From Epichloe hybrida (taxonomy: Eukaryota; Ascomycota; Sordariomycetes; Hypocreales; Clavicipitaceae), in contig JAFEKR010000009.1 of NCBI GenBank assembly GCA_019022495.1, positions 2,170,001-2,234,000 on the forward strand: DNA of 64,000 bases. Direction: 5' to 3'. The notes under the pieces were generated by a model, which saw only the letters and a program-made list of their open reading frames with translations, ran no database searches and had not been told where the DNA came from. The stretch's first letter is position 1; each line of letters starts with the position of its first letter. Positions 40,900 to 52,825 of this stretch are shown piece by piece. Both the position numbers and the translations under genes were made by a program.

Positions 40900-43147
40900 G
40901 ATAGCAAATTTAGAATATTCTAGCTATAGGTATTTCATTTAAGATTTGTAATTATTCTAGATTTACTTTTCTATATAATACAAGTAAATCCTCTCTTTTT
41001 ATTTATTTTACCTTTTTCTTAAACTATTAAAGAATAATTCCCTTTTTATTATAAGCTTATAACTACCCTTATTTATCTTTAAAATAACCTAATTAACCTT
41101 AGATTCTTCTTTTGCTCTTTCTAATAATAACTCAGAACCTAGCCACTTAGGCTCTCATGAAAAACTCCCTAAAAATCAGGATAATTATATGTTTAGTACA
41201 AGAGCCTATATCTATACTTATAACCTATTTAATTTTAAATTATCTAAGATAATTCCTAATAAGAATAGGGTTATTATAGGCTATTATACTTAACCTAATT
41301 GTTCTTTTAGCTTTAAAATAAAAGTTAATTATTTTTAAGTATCTAATAGGGTTTAACACTACAAATTTAAGCATAAAAATATTACTACTTCTTTATCTAA
41401 TAAAAAAAAACCTAATAAGATTATTAGTAAGTTATAAACCCTTTTTCTTATAATAATCCTATTATCTAATATATATTTAGTGCCTAAAATTACAGAAATA
41501 GTAATAACAAATAATTAATCTTCTATAACGAACTTTATTTTGAAAAAACAACCTTAAAATAATACTCTTTCTAAAGAGTTTTTACTAGAAAAAGCTATTA
41601 CTTTAGTTATTAAGTTTATGTTACAAAATAACCTAGCTTTTAACGTAATAAATAGTAGCTCTTTTAAAGAACTATTATCTTATTATTCTAGGTAAGTAAC
41701 TTATTTTCTTTTATTACTATTAACTCTAAGCTAATTAAATCTAAGCAATGAGAATAAGGTTTCTTTACTAAATTATAAAAGTATTATACAAAGAGTTTAT
41801 TCTTTATATAATGCTTCTAAAAAGAAACTTATTTCTTAGCTAAATTACTAAACATTAAACCTAGGGTCTATATCTATTTAATTAGATATTTAGACCTTAA
41901 CTAATTTAAAATCTTATTTAGGAGTTTTAGCTAGTTAGCTTAACCCTAATTTTAAGCTTAAATATAAGCTTTTAGGTAAGTTTACTTTTTATATTTAAAC
42001 TTCTAAAGTTATTAAGCTAATATAATTAGGCTTTAAATATCTCTCTAGCTTATATAGTAAAGCTTATATTTAGAAATGCTTTAATAACTTACTTCTTAAC
42101 TATAATTTAGAAGCTAAGAATATTATAAGGTAAGTTTACTACTTAGTATAATGAATTTTAATATGCTAACGTATTCTTAAGCTTTACTAGAGATAATAGT
42201 TCTAATAATAATACATTTATAACTTCTTATATTAATAAGAATTATAATAATATTATTATTAAACCTTATAATATTCAATATATAGCACATATCCTTAATA
42301 TTATTGCTAAGGATATTATTACAAAATTTATAAATTTAATATCCTCCTCTAAGAATTTAGAGGAATTTAAAAATAGCGAATATTTACATTATTCTATTAA
42401 AGAATTTTAAGCTATTAAAAATCAACCTAAGGGAAAACTATTTAAATCCTTTATTAAAGGTAAGTTAAACCAAATTATAATATTATATTTATTAACTAAC
42501 TAACCTTTTTATAAGGTTTACTAGGAAAGCTTAAAAAAATTCCTATTATTATTAAAAATAATTAAGTAATTTATAAAAAATAGCTTAAAGCTTTAAAAGA
42601 AGCTAAAAGACTTAGTCTTATAGCTAAAAATAATAATATTATAAAAATTCCACTTAGTAAGTTAGTTTTCTATTTAATTTAATTATAAAATTATACTAAC
42701 TTTTTAACTAGCAAATAAAACAAGATAAAACTCTACTTATTTAATAATTAATACTTCTTTAGAGTTAAAAGGAGCTATTAATCTATTAAATAAGTATACT
42801 AATATTGCTGCTTTAAAAGATACTATGCCTTTAACCTAAGAATAGGATGATTTAGCAACTTTAAGCAGTATATTAGAGGTTTTTTATAAACCTACTATTA
42901 TATTACAAAGTCAAAAATATAATACATTAGGGTTAGTCCCTATTTTTATTATTAGGATATATAAATATCTTAATAATATAAAAGAAAACCAAATTACTTA
43001 TAAAAATAATGTAAGTTATATCTTTCTATTACTTAATTAGTGTTTATTATTACTAATATACCTTTAGAAACATTCATATGCTCCATTTAGCTAGGTCTTT
43101 ATTAATTACTTAAATATTGGTTTACAAAAGTTATAGAATTACTTTCC

Positions 43148-43152
43148 TAAAG
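43148..43152. repeat. Left 5-bp target-site duplication of the gypsy element (TAAAG)
   Basis: TAAAG abuts the left LTR and is exactly repeated at 51037-51041 after the right LTR. Five base pairs is usual for Ty3/gypsy integration. Confidence 0.85.
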
Positions 43153-43422
43153 TGTCACGGCTTGCACCGAAAGGTTGAGAACGAAGTGATGGCTAAGACT
43201 ATCGCAGTCGCTGCTAGATAGATGCTAGCTAGGGGCGGGTGCGTGAAGGTTTTAATCTCTGACCTAGCACTAACAATATGCGCTATCTTTAATAAATACC
43301 CCGCTCTATAAGCACGTGGCTATCTTATAGCTAGCTAGCCTCTTTATTATCTATATAGCCTAAAGGTTCTCTAAAGACCTGCTTTAATGAATATCCTATC
43401 TTTAACCTCTGCGCTCCTAATA
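43153..43422 (-). repeat. 3' LTR of the gypsy element (left)
   Basis: 270 bp, alignable end to end without gaps of note to the right LTR. Its outer 110 bases keep many CpG and CpA sites (TGTCACGGCTTGCACCGAAA). Its inner end is mutated (TAATA where the right copy has TGACA). Confidence 0.9.
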
Positions 43423-44169
43423 TAATACCCCCCCTATATATAATTAACCTTAATTATAAAATAAGCTGCTTACTTAGGGCGTGGTTACTATATTAGAGCT
43501 TTGTAAGGAAAAATAAGACAGGGCACCTTATATTTAGACATGTGGGTGAATAAAAAGAAATATTAATAATAATGCCACTAATTAAAAACAACCCCTTATT
43601 ATAGTTAGTAATATTCTAATAGTAGCTTACACGTGGCTTTACTATAGTGAAACAAATATTATTGCCTGTTACGTGGCTAGAAAAACAATATAGATAACCT
43701 ATGTTAATTTTTGTAATTAGTTAAATAAATAAGGTACCTAATGCTAGGGTTCTAAATAGTCTAACTAAAGGGCTTATATTATAGTCACTATAAGCTCGCA
43801 GCTATTAGGCATGTGTGCGTTTAGCAGTGCTAATGGTTATTATTATGATTTATAAATCACCTATACGCGGTGCGTTAGATCACTTAAGGGGTCTAGGGTT
43901 AATATAAAAGAGACTGATTTTTCCCCCCTTCTACACTCTTCCTTTCTTTTATAATATCCCTTAACCTTATAAGTTGCCCTTACTAGCTAAGTAGTAGCTC
44001 TCTTACTACTATTGCTTAGTAGTTACTAACCTCTTTTAGTCCCTAATTATTATTATTATCTATCCTTATTTATCTTAGTTTCTTGCCCTTATCTAGCTTA
44101 TAAGTTTGTACTCTTATTAGCATAACTTCCTTATCTAGTCTATTATAGCTAACTTATAGCTAGTTTACT

Positions 44170-45357
44170 ATGTCTAAGTCTTATGCCTAAACTCTGCCTT
44201 TGTTAATACCTTAAGAAAATCTATTAACTAAGAAATCTCCTATAAAGTCTCCCTAAAAGCAAACTTCTTCTAAAATCTTATTATAAGTTTATTATGTCCT
44301 TATAGTGTCTCTATTACTAACTTACTACTAGTAAAATAACTTTAAAGAAGATTCTATATATGTGCTATTATTAGTAAGTGATAATGTAAAATATCCTCCT
44401 AAAAAACAGTACCTACGAGATTCTAGGATACCTTATTAATAAAAAAAACCTTCCTAGCTAAATATAATAAGTCTTTAAGTATAATATCTTTGCTTACTTA
44501 CTGCTTCTTTATGGCTAATATTTAATAGGCTATTTAATAAAATATGCTTATTACTTCTAAAATAATAAAAACTATATTATAGTATGTCTTTCTTAACTAA
44601 AATCTACCTAGTTATTGCTAATACACTACTAGACTCTAGCTTAAATTACATAGCTTTATAATAGGCTATTTAAACTTATTAAAGCTACTCCTAAAGGTAG
44701 CTATTACTATTAAAATAAAGTAAGTATAATCCTATTTCCTAGACACTAGATTACTACTAACTTACTACTAGGCTATTATAAAAATAAAGAAAAAGCTATA
44801 GAATACTATCCTAGTTCACAAAAATTCTAATAAGCGTGGTTACGTCTGCCACGCTTAAATGTCTACTAATACTACTTATAAGGCAAAACATAATAAACGC
44901 ACTATAATAGCACTACTAAGTAATACTATAAATCTAGAGACTTAGATTAATATTATAAACTATCTTTACTTTATAGTCTAGAATATCCTAAAGGTAAGCT
45001 TTCTTAATATATATAGCTAATGCTTAACTAACTTACTAGTAGTTTACACTAAATACTATTAATTTGCCTAAATACATTAGTCCTATTAAGCTCCTTAGTG
45101 CACTTTAGGTTTATATATATAGAGAGAGGGATTCTAATAATAAAGATACTCCTAAGGCCTCTTCCTCTATGGCTCCTATAGCTACTAATAATAATAAGGG
45201 ACTAGTGGTCTTAAGGGCTAACTCTATTATAGAGGGATAGGTGCTTAGTAGCTATATAATAGATTATTTAAGTTATCTAAGTAAATTAACTTTATTTTCT
45301 AATATCTTTAGTATATTAAGTTATAAAACGTAATTACCTTACATTAACTTTACTACT
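44170..45357 (+). pseudogene. Relic open reading frame antisense to gypsy pol
   Basis: From ATG 44170 (MSKSY) one plus-strand frame can be read for about 1.2 kb with in-frame stops that are all TAA or TAG and never TGA. That is what RIP of CAA/CAG codons would give. Segments look coding, for example VLLLVSDNVKYPPKKQYLRD near 44365-44430 and SSSMAPIATNNNKG near 45160-45200. It lies between the integrase end and the 3' LTR, on the strand opposite to gag-pol. I do not recognise the product. It may be an accessory gene of the element. Confidence 0.5.
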
Positions 45358-45599
45358 TAGCTATTGCTTATAGTTATTAATAATTTCTCTAGTAATAAAA
45401 TCCCTTTTTAACACCTAAGAATTCTCTAAAGCATTATAGCCCTTTTATTTAACTAGATATTTACAACGCCTTCTGTTATAGTAGTGTGAAATAATTCTCT
45501 TAACTTTAAACTCTTATTTATTATCTTTAATAGTATCTTATAGTAAGGACATATTTTCTATGTCTATTAGGTCCCCTTTAAAAGGTTTAAGACTAGTAA

Positions 45600-48500
45600 T
45601 ATTAAATATATTATGTAATTAAGTCCTAGGTGGTAATTTTAATTAATACACTAATCCATAACTTCTAATTACCTTTTTAATCTTATAGGGGCCTAGATAC
45701 TTTATAGCTAGCTTCCTACTAGGGTGTCTTAGGTTAATATTTTTTATTAATAACAAAATATAGTTACTAACTTTAAACCTTATTAGAGTTCTCTTCTAGT
45801 TATAATATTTTTTGTACTAAGTCTATAAGTCACTTAAAAGCTACTTAATTATAGTGTGCTTTTCTCTTAGTGCTAAAATCCTACTTTTAGCTTAATTATT
45901 TACTAAAGGGATGTTTACTACTACTTACTACAGACCTCTAGGATTATAACCTTATAACGCCTCTACTAGTGTGTAGCTATGCGTTAAGTGATTGCTTATA
46001 TTATACGCGAATTACGCTATTAATAGGTTATTCGCTTAATTAGTCTGTTTAGCATAAGCAAAAGCCCTTAAATAATGTTCTAAGACCTAGTTTAAACGTT
46101 CTATCTAACTATCTATCTAGGGGTAAAAAGCGGTGCTAAGTAGCTGCTTTATTACAAGAAGATAGCAAAAAGTTATCTAGAAACCACTAGTAAATATGGA
46201 ACCTTAGTCTATTATAATACCTTCTAGGGCTCTATAGTCTCTAAAAACATATTCTAAGAATATAGTTACTAGTCTGTTGCTAGTTAGTCACGTTAATATA
46301 GGGATATAAATACTGTATTTCGTAAAATAGTTAATAATAACTAAAATTACGTTATAGGTTTGATTTAAATCTTTCACTAGTGGAAGTCTAGTGATGAAAT
46401 CTATTAATAATTCTTAAAAGGGGCGATTAGGCACTAGTAACGTAGCTAGCTCGCCGTATAGTTTATAATGCCTTGGTTTCAAAATCTAATAATTTACGTA
46501 AGTGCTAACGTGCACCTTTATATCTTTCTTTATTATTAGCTAATAATATTAGTTTATAATCTAATAAAGAGTTTTGCTCACTCCTTAGTGCCTAGTAGCA
46601 GGGTTATTATAAGTTAGTAATAAAATTTCTTTCCTTATACCTAGAGAAATAAAAACACAATTCTTAAACATTAATAGCTTAAAGGGTCTAATTAACTATG
46701 TCTAGGACGTAGCTAAATTGCTGCTTTTAAGCAACTTTAATTAACCTATAGTAAAGTTATTGCCTTGCTATGCTTTATATAATAAGACTTAAATTAGGGG
46801 TTTTAATTCTAAGCTCTTTTCCAAAAAGTTAGAGTTAAACTTAGAAGAGGTTCTTTAAATAGATTAGATCCTAGCTATAATATCTCTGCGAGTGATTAGT
46901 TTAATAGATGCTTTTAGTCTTATAAGGACATAGATAAGTAATGTTTTTAAGGGGCGCCCTCGCCGCTTACTAGCAATAACCTATGCTAGTCTATCCCTAT
47001 TAGCAATAGCTAGTCTAATAGGAAAATTAAAATAATTAAGCAATAAACAATGCATGCGCTAGGTACTAATAGTATTACTATAGCTAGCTTATTGCTTATT
47101 AACCAAAGTATAAAAAGTATTAAATAACCTTACTAATATAACTCTTCTAAGATTATCTAGATTATTAGGTTCTTTAGGAATATAATTAAGTTGTGATTTT
47201 TTAAAACCCTAGATATTAGCAGTATTATTGCAGCGTCATTATAACTAACTATTAGTTATATTAAGTGATGTTTTCATAGAGCCTATGGCATTAATAATAT
47301 TACTATAGTGTTCCTATCTCTTAGTATCTATAAATTTAGATAAAAAGGCAGGAAGTTATATAGTTACTGCTTTCTCTTTCCTTACCTTACTTATAAAATC
47401 TAGTCTTCTTAAAAGTAAGTTAGCAGGATTTAATTTCCCTGCATAATGTATAATCTTAAAGTTAAAAGGATAAAGCTTATTAAGCGTAGTTACCTGCCTA
47501 CTAGTAAGCTTAGGCTTTATAGTAAGGTACTTATAGTTTAAATAATCTATAATAACTTTAATTATATAAGCTAAATAAGCGAGATAGTGTCTCTATATGC
47601 AAAAAGCCTCTTAAATAGCTAATAATTCGCCATTAGGTATTAAATATTATAATTTAGTATTAGTTATCTTTCTTAACATAAACGCAACTAGGTGCTAGTG
47701 ACCTAGCACTAACATTGTGAGTATAGCCTTAATTACATGTCTAGATGTATCTATCTCCACTCTAAGATACGCAAGTAAGTTAAAATGCACTAAAATTAGC
47801 ACTTCCTAAAATCTTTATTAAAGCTCTCTAAATGCTACTATCTCACAGGGTTCTAGTTTAAACGTTACTAGTTAATTCCCTCTAAGGCAATCTATTAATA
47901 AAACAATAACTTTACTATACTATTTAATAAAATAGCGGTAGAATCCAGTAAAACCAAGAAATAACTAAATATTAAAAACGCTACGTGGTATTAGCTAGGT
48001 TATAATTACTTTAACTCTTGCTAGGTCTATCGTAATACCTTTCTCTAATATCTTAAAGCCTAAAAATTTAACTTCCTTAACTAAAAATTAACACTTCTTA
48101 AGGTTAATAAAAAGAATTGCCTCTTTAAACCTACGTAAAACTTGTTTAACATGCTCTATATAATCTTTAACCTTACTGCTATATATTAGCGTATTATCTA
48201 GATAGATAATATAGGTCTTATTAATAAGTCCTTTAAGAGTATTATTAATATACTCCTAAAAAGTCACTAGTATGTTAACTAGTCTAAATGGCATTACTAG
48301 ATATTTAAAGTGGCTATATTAATAACAGAACGCTGTTTTTTACTTATTACCTAAGCGAATACGTAGCTAGTAGTACGTATCTTTTAAATCTAGGACTATG
48401 AAAATAACTACGCCCGCTAATTAATTAAGAATTTCGGCAATAAGGGGCAAAGGGGCCTTATTCTTAATTATGATTTTGTTTAGGCCCCTATAATTCACAT

Positions 48501-49700
48501 AAAGCCTTAATTTCCTTCCTTTCTTTAGAATAAATAAAATCAGGGCTCTAGCTAGGCTAACTAATCTTCTAATCTACCCTTTAAGCTACGCACTTATAAG
48601 GTACTCTCTAAGAACCTCTAGCTCCCTTTTAGCTAAATTATATATAGGCCCCTAAGGTAGTGTTTTCCCTTCTTCTAATTTAATTATATAAGTGCGACCT
48701 CCTAGTTTAGGAAGCTTACCCGCTAACTCTTTAGAAAAAATATCTATAAACTCCTTATATTCTTCTAGGATTATTAGTATAAGGCGCTTAGTGCTCTTAT
48801 CCTAATTTAACATAGCTTCTTTGCTGCTTATGTCTTCTAAAATTAGCATAACTATAATACCTTTGCTTTTTTGCTATAAATAAGTATACTTAAGGATTCA
48901 TATAGCTGCTTTACTATTTATTTATATGTCTATTACTACTAGGTTCTCTAATTAGCCTTTTCCTTTTCCTTTTTGATTTTTATTTTCTAAAATACTTAGC
49001 CTAATCTTTATTACTCCTAATAATAAAGTAACTACTACTATTTTTTTCTCTTTGTGTACTTGCTGCTTACTATAAGTAAAGGAGAGATATTCTGTTATTA
49101 CTAGATATCTCTAGTATTCGTGCTCCTAATATATAATTATAGGTAAATACTCTTTAATCTAGTTTATACCTAGAATTATCCCTTTACCTATATTAGTAAT
49201 AAAGTAGCTAACTTAGTAAACCTTTATAAATCCTATACTATCTTTTATCTTAACTAATTTTTTTAGAATTCCTTAATATAAAATTACTTTTTTACTTACA
49301 CTCTCTAATATCCTATCTAATTAGATTATATTCTCCTAATCCTTTTTTAACACTAATTTTAGATAAATTATTAAAGACTATATGCCTATATTAAATAGCG
49401 CTTATATAGCTAACTACTAGTTATCTTATTATAGAGATACCTATATTCTTATTTTATTGTCTATAGGGTATTCCATGGTAAGATTATATTCCTAGGTCTA
49501 TGCTAATTAAACTAGTATTATATTAGAAGATATAGCTTTATTACTACTTTCCCTATGCTTCTTAGTTATATGTTTAGTACTTTTATAGGTAAAATAATCT
49601 AGTGCCTAATAAGTTAGTATAGTGTGCCTAGGCTTTTTATATTTATAGCACACTAGGGATAATCTTTTCCCTTAGTCTTTGCTCTATTACTACGCCCTAT
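45600..49700 (-). pseudogene. RIP-inactivated gag-pol of the gypsy element
   Basis: Reading right to left, the gag zinc knuckle now reads CYKYKKPRHTILTY, where two cysteines of a CX2CX4HX4C box have become Tyr (TGY to TAY). Reverse transcriptase has RGLNKIIIKNKAPLPLI, then a LDLKDTYY segment and a KYLVMPFRLVN stretch. Its catalytic YLDD has become YLDN near 48190-48215. Many Trp/Gln positions are now stops. The integrase end retains KYLGPYKI. Confidence 0.8.
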
Positions 49701-50766
49701 TTATAGGTAATGTAAAATAAGAGCGTTGCCTCTTTCTTTTAGAGTCCTAACCTTTTTTATTATTTTAGCCTAAACCTATTATAACCTCCGCTTTCTTACC
49801 CTAGCCTTGTAGTTAGCTCTAGGTTATTAGGATCTCTTAACTAATTATCTACTTCCTTATAGCGTTATTTAAGCTATTTAGAAAGATTATAATTCTTAGA
49901 TATATAGGGATTTCTTTAGGTAACTTAGCTTTTACCTTATCCTAGGCTTGTATAAAGGATTAAAATAATTAGCTATTCTTCTACCTAAGATTTAGCAGTG
50001 ACCTTATTGCTTCTAAGTGTCTTATACCTATATTTATTATTCTAGTTTTTAACTATTCTAGGAAATTTACCTAGGTAATTAATAAATAATCTATATGCCT
50101 ATCTATAGCTACATAACGTATTTACTATTACTTTGCATTACTAGCTAGGTAGCTGCCTGCATACGCTACCTTAGTTACGTTATTCTTAAAGGTATAGTAG
50201 TTTAATTTAAATAGTACGTCTAAGTCTACTAAGAAATTCTATAGGCTTTTATATATTTCCCCTTTGTACGTAGGCATTTTTATCTGTGTTTTAATAAGAC
50301 TACCTCATTATATAATTACTACTATGTCACTATAGACTGTAGGTGAAATTATAGCTAATATTTAAGGGGTAATTATAGGTCTAGATTAAGGGGTAATTAT
50401 AGGTCTAGTTTAAGGTCTAGCTAATCCTAGATTTACCTTAAGCTCTCTAATTTACGCCTTTATCTATAAGACCTCTTATCTTCTCTAAAGGTAATATAGC
50501 TTAGATTATGTAACCTTATAGCGTTACTATAATGCCCTTTTTTCTTTAGTTATATTATCTATACCTCCACTTAAATTAGGATTAAGTAGCGTTTATTATA
50601 CCCTATTATCTATAGTTCTAGATTATAGGGGTTCCTTATCTTCCTAATTATCTATAGCTTTATTATTATAAGGTACTAGCGTGTTTCTAGTAAATCTTTA
50701 GAGTGTTAGCTATATAATAATCTAGCTAATGGTTTGTATCCTTAAAAAGGTAATAAGAGATTAATT

Positions 50767-51036
50767 TATTATGGCTTATACTAAAAGGTTAAGAACGAAG
50801 TAATAGCTAAGACTATTGTAGTTATTGCTAGATAGATACTAGCTAGGGGCAGGTGCGTGAAGGTTTTAATCTCTAACCTAGCACTAATAATGTGCGCTAT
50901 CTTTAATAAATACCTCGCTCTATAAGCACGTGGCTATCTTATAGCTAGCTAGCCTCTTTGTTATTCGCATGGCCTAAAGGTTCTCCGAAGACCCGCTTCG
51001 ATGAACATCCTATCTTTGACCTCTGCGCTCCTGACA
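50767..51036 (-). repeat. 5' LTR of the gypsy element (right)
   Basis: 270 bp. Its inner end is heavily mutated (TATTATGG for TGTCACGG). Its outer 80 bases keep GC content (GGTTCTCCGAAGACCCGCTT ... CTCCTGACA). This is the mirror image of the pattern in the left LTR. Confidence 0.9.
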
Positions 51037-52005
51037 TAAAGATATAGAAAGTAACTATAATTTTTATAAACCTTATTTATTTATAATATTATTAGACCCT
51101 AGGCTAAATCTAGCTATAATTAAAAAGAGATTAATAGTTAAATAACTAAAGATTAAATTACTTCTTTTAGATTTATAAAAAGAATATAAAGAGTAAGTAT
51201 TATATTTTACCTTATAAACTTATAATATTTATATTAAGTTACTAATCTTCTTTTAGAACCTATATATTATTTAAAGAAAAACAGAATTCTATCTCTAAAT
51301 TTAATAATTTAGAGATAGATAGTCTTTCTAATTTAGAAGGCCTAGAAGGGCCACAACTAACACAGAAAAGCTAATTTTCAGTAGAAATTAGTGGTTCTAA
51401 TCCTTTACCTAGAACCTTTAATAATCCTAGGCCAAAACCTAGTATAAAGCTTTATAAAGGATTATTTATAAATAAAAGGGATAAGGCTATACAAAAGACT
51501 AGAAAAAACGAAATTTCTAGCTATTTAAGGCTTAATTTAATAGATAATAAGGTAAGTTTTCTCTTTTTATATATTATATTATATATTTCACTTACTAACT
51601 ATTTATAGGAAGATATATTTAAATAGTAGGAAAGAAATATTATATCTTTCCCTATTTTAAGTATATTAGCTAGGAAATACCTAGCAATTCCTGCTACCTC
51701 TAGTGCTATAGAAAGCTAGTTTAACTAGGGAGGAAATATTATTACTAAGCGCTGAATAAAACTAAAACATCATATTATTAAGGAATTATTACTATTAAAG
51801 AATTAGCTAAAGGAGGATAATATTGCTAATATTAAGTAATATACTAACCTATTTAACTATCATAGCTTTAAGTTAAATTCATCTAACTTCAAAGAAGACT
51901 TAGATCCTAAAAATCCCTAAGATTTATCAGATCTAGAGTCCTCTAGTTATTCTAATAGTGATTTAGACTTATAAGCTTTTACTTAATTATTTAGATAGAA
52001 ATTTA

Positions 52006-52066
52006 TTTATTACTATTACTATTACTATTACTATTACTATTACTATTACTATTACTATTACTTACT
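52006..52066. repeat. (ACTATT)n microsatellite near the right end of the hAT element
   Basis: About nine ATTACT hexanucleotides in tandem just downstream of the transposase relic. Confidence 0.85.
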
Positions 52067-52084
52067 TTTTACTATTAACTATTA

Positions 52085-52257
52085 TTACTATAATAATTAC
52101 ATGTAATTATGTAATTATAATTGTAATTATTATCTTGTAGTTGTAATTAATTTGTAATTATAAAGTCTATCTTGTAATTAATTGTAATTGTAGTTGTAGT
52201 TGTAATTAATTGTAATTATTACAACTACAACTACACAATTACATTTGTAGTTGTAAT
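52085..52257. repeat. Right subterminal TTGTAATTG/TTGTAGTTG array of the hAT element
   Basis: Repeated TTGTAATTAATTGTAATTG words, then the inverted ATTACAACTACAACTACAC, then another TTGTAGTTGTAATT. This mirrors the left array and supports the element boundary. Confidence 0.75.
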
Positions 52258-52273
52258 TAAATACAATCCTCTG

Positions 52274-52281
52274 GTCACGGT
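52274..52281. repeat. Right 8-bp target-site duplication of the hAT element (GTCACGGT)
   Basis: Exact copy of 39026-39033, directly after the right inverted repeat. Confidence 0.85.
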
Positions 52282-52825
52282 ATAGCTGCAATGTGGGCGG
52301 TGTAGCTCTTTGTACTAAGAAAAATTGCTAGGACTTCTATTATAGTATAATTTCCATAGAAAATTAAGTACCTCTTATCATCCCTTGGTCTGATTGACCT
52401 AGTACGGACGTAGCAAGAATTATACTAATTAGTTTAAGAGAAAGTGAGCAATTACTGCCCACGTGCACTGGCTCGTGACTCGACGTCGTCATGCAGGCCG
52501 TGATTGGTGGAGCATCGGACTGCACTTAACCCTGTCTGCGTCGGAGGCAGACGCGCAGGCGCGTGCCGGCGTGCGCGGAGGGTCACGACTCTGAATCTAA
52601 TCTGGCTGGCTGGCGTTCTCGTCTACATCGAGTCATCGACACAGCTTCGACAGATGAGCCCACAGTATGTCTTGGAAATTTCCACTGCACCGCTGAACTC
52701 CTGTTCGATCTTGTTTGGCCAATGCAGCTAAATTGGCCATCATGCCGTTTCGTTATGTTTGATCACCATTTAGAATGCGCTGGTCAACCGCATAGAGTGA
52801 ATATCCAATTTCTCACATCAGGGTG
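52282..52825. other. Right flank of the island and SAE2 3' region
   Basis: AT-rich decay continues to about 52440 and then ordinary composition resumes abruptly. No gene is supported between 52440 and the SAE2 stop. Confidence 0.4.

Larger units (their letters stand above)
43153..51036 (-). mobile_element. Ty3/gypsy LTR retrotransposon nested in the hAT element
   Basis: The element is 7,884 bp with two 270-bp LTRs and a perfect 5-bp duplication. The outer LTR termini are TGTCACGG and CTGACA, i.e. the TG...CA ends expected. Minus-strand translation shows gag-pol in gypsy order from right to left. A gag zinc knuckle is at about 49614-49655, reverse transcriptase at about 48180-48560, and an integrase C-terminal region at about 45681-45760 (RHPSRKLAIKYLGPYKI). 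The right LTR is therefore the 5' LTR. The interior is saturated with C-to-T and G-to-A changes and stops, so it is dead. Confidence 0.9.
41380..51976 (+). pseudogene. Relic hAT transposase reading frame, interrupted by the gypsy insertion
   Basis: The plus-strand frames contain hAT-like strings in the expected order: AITLVIKFMLQNNLAFNVIN with SSSFKELLSYYSR (about 41590-41690), the YIAHILNIIAKDII region (about 42280-42330), NYFPK up to the gypsy insertion (43152), FLTLFIYNII-type sequence right after it (from 51042), and the dimerisation region ending near 51840. Stops in these frames are TAA or TAG, consistent with mutated Gln codons. The gypsy element splits the gene before its C-terminal third. 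Confidence 0.65.
39034..52273 (+). mobile_element. hAT DNA transposon, RIP-decayed and split by a nested gypsy element
   Basis: The ends are CAGACAATTGTATGTA (39034-39049) and the inverted CAGAGGATTGTATTTA (52258-52273 on the minus strand), 13 of 16 identical. An exact 8-bp duplication flanks them. Without the nested gypsy element and its duplication the element is about 5.35 kb. Plus-strand translation, ignoring TAA/TAG stops, shows hAT transposase hallmarks. YIAHILNIIAKDII-type sequence is near 42280-42330. The C-terminal dimerisation region LARKYLAIPATSSAIES is at about 51665-51715, followed by GGNIITKR. Nearly all C/G is lost inside, as expected from RIP, so the element is inactive. It also holds two tandem-repeat arrays and subterminal TTGTAATTG arrays. 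Boundaries are firm; family assignment rests on motifs and duplication length. Confidence 0.85.

Noticed and set aside
38640..52440. AT-rich island as a regional centromere or mitochondrial insertion
   Set aside because: It is fully explained by two nested transposons with target duplications and transposon protein motifs; no mitochondrial genes are seen.
52489..52570. tRNA-like stretch (TGGTGGAGCATCGGACT resembles a D-arm)
   Set aside because: No matching acceptor, anticodon or T-arm stems and no GGTTCGA-type B box in the right place.
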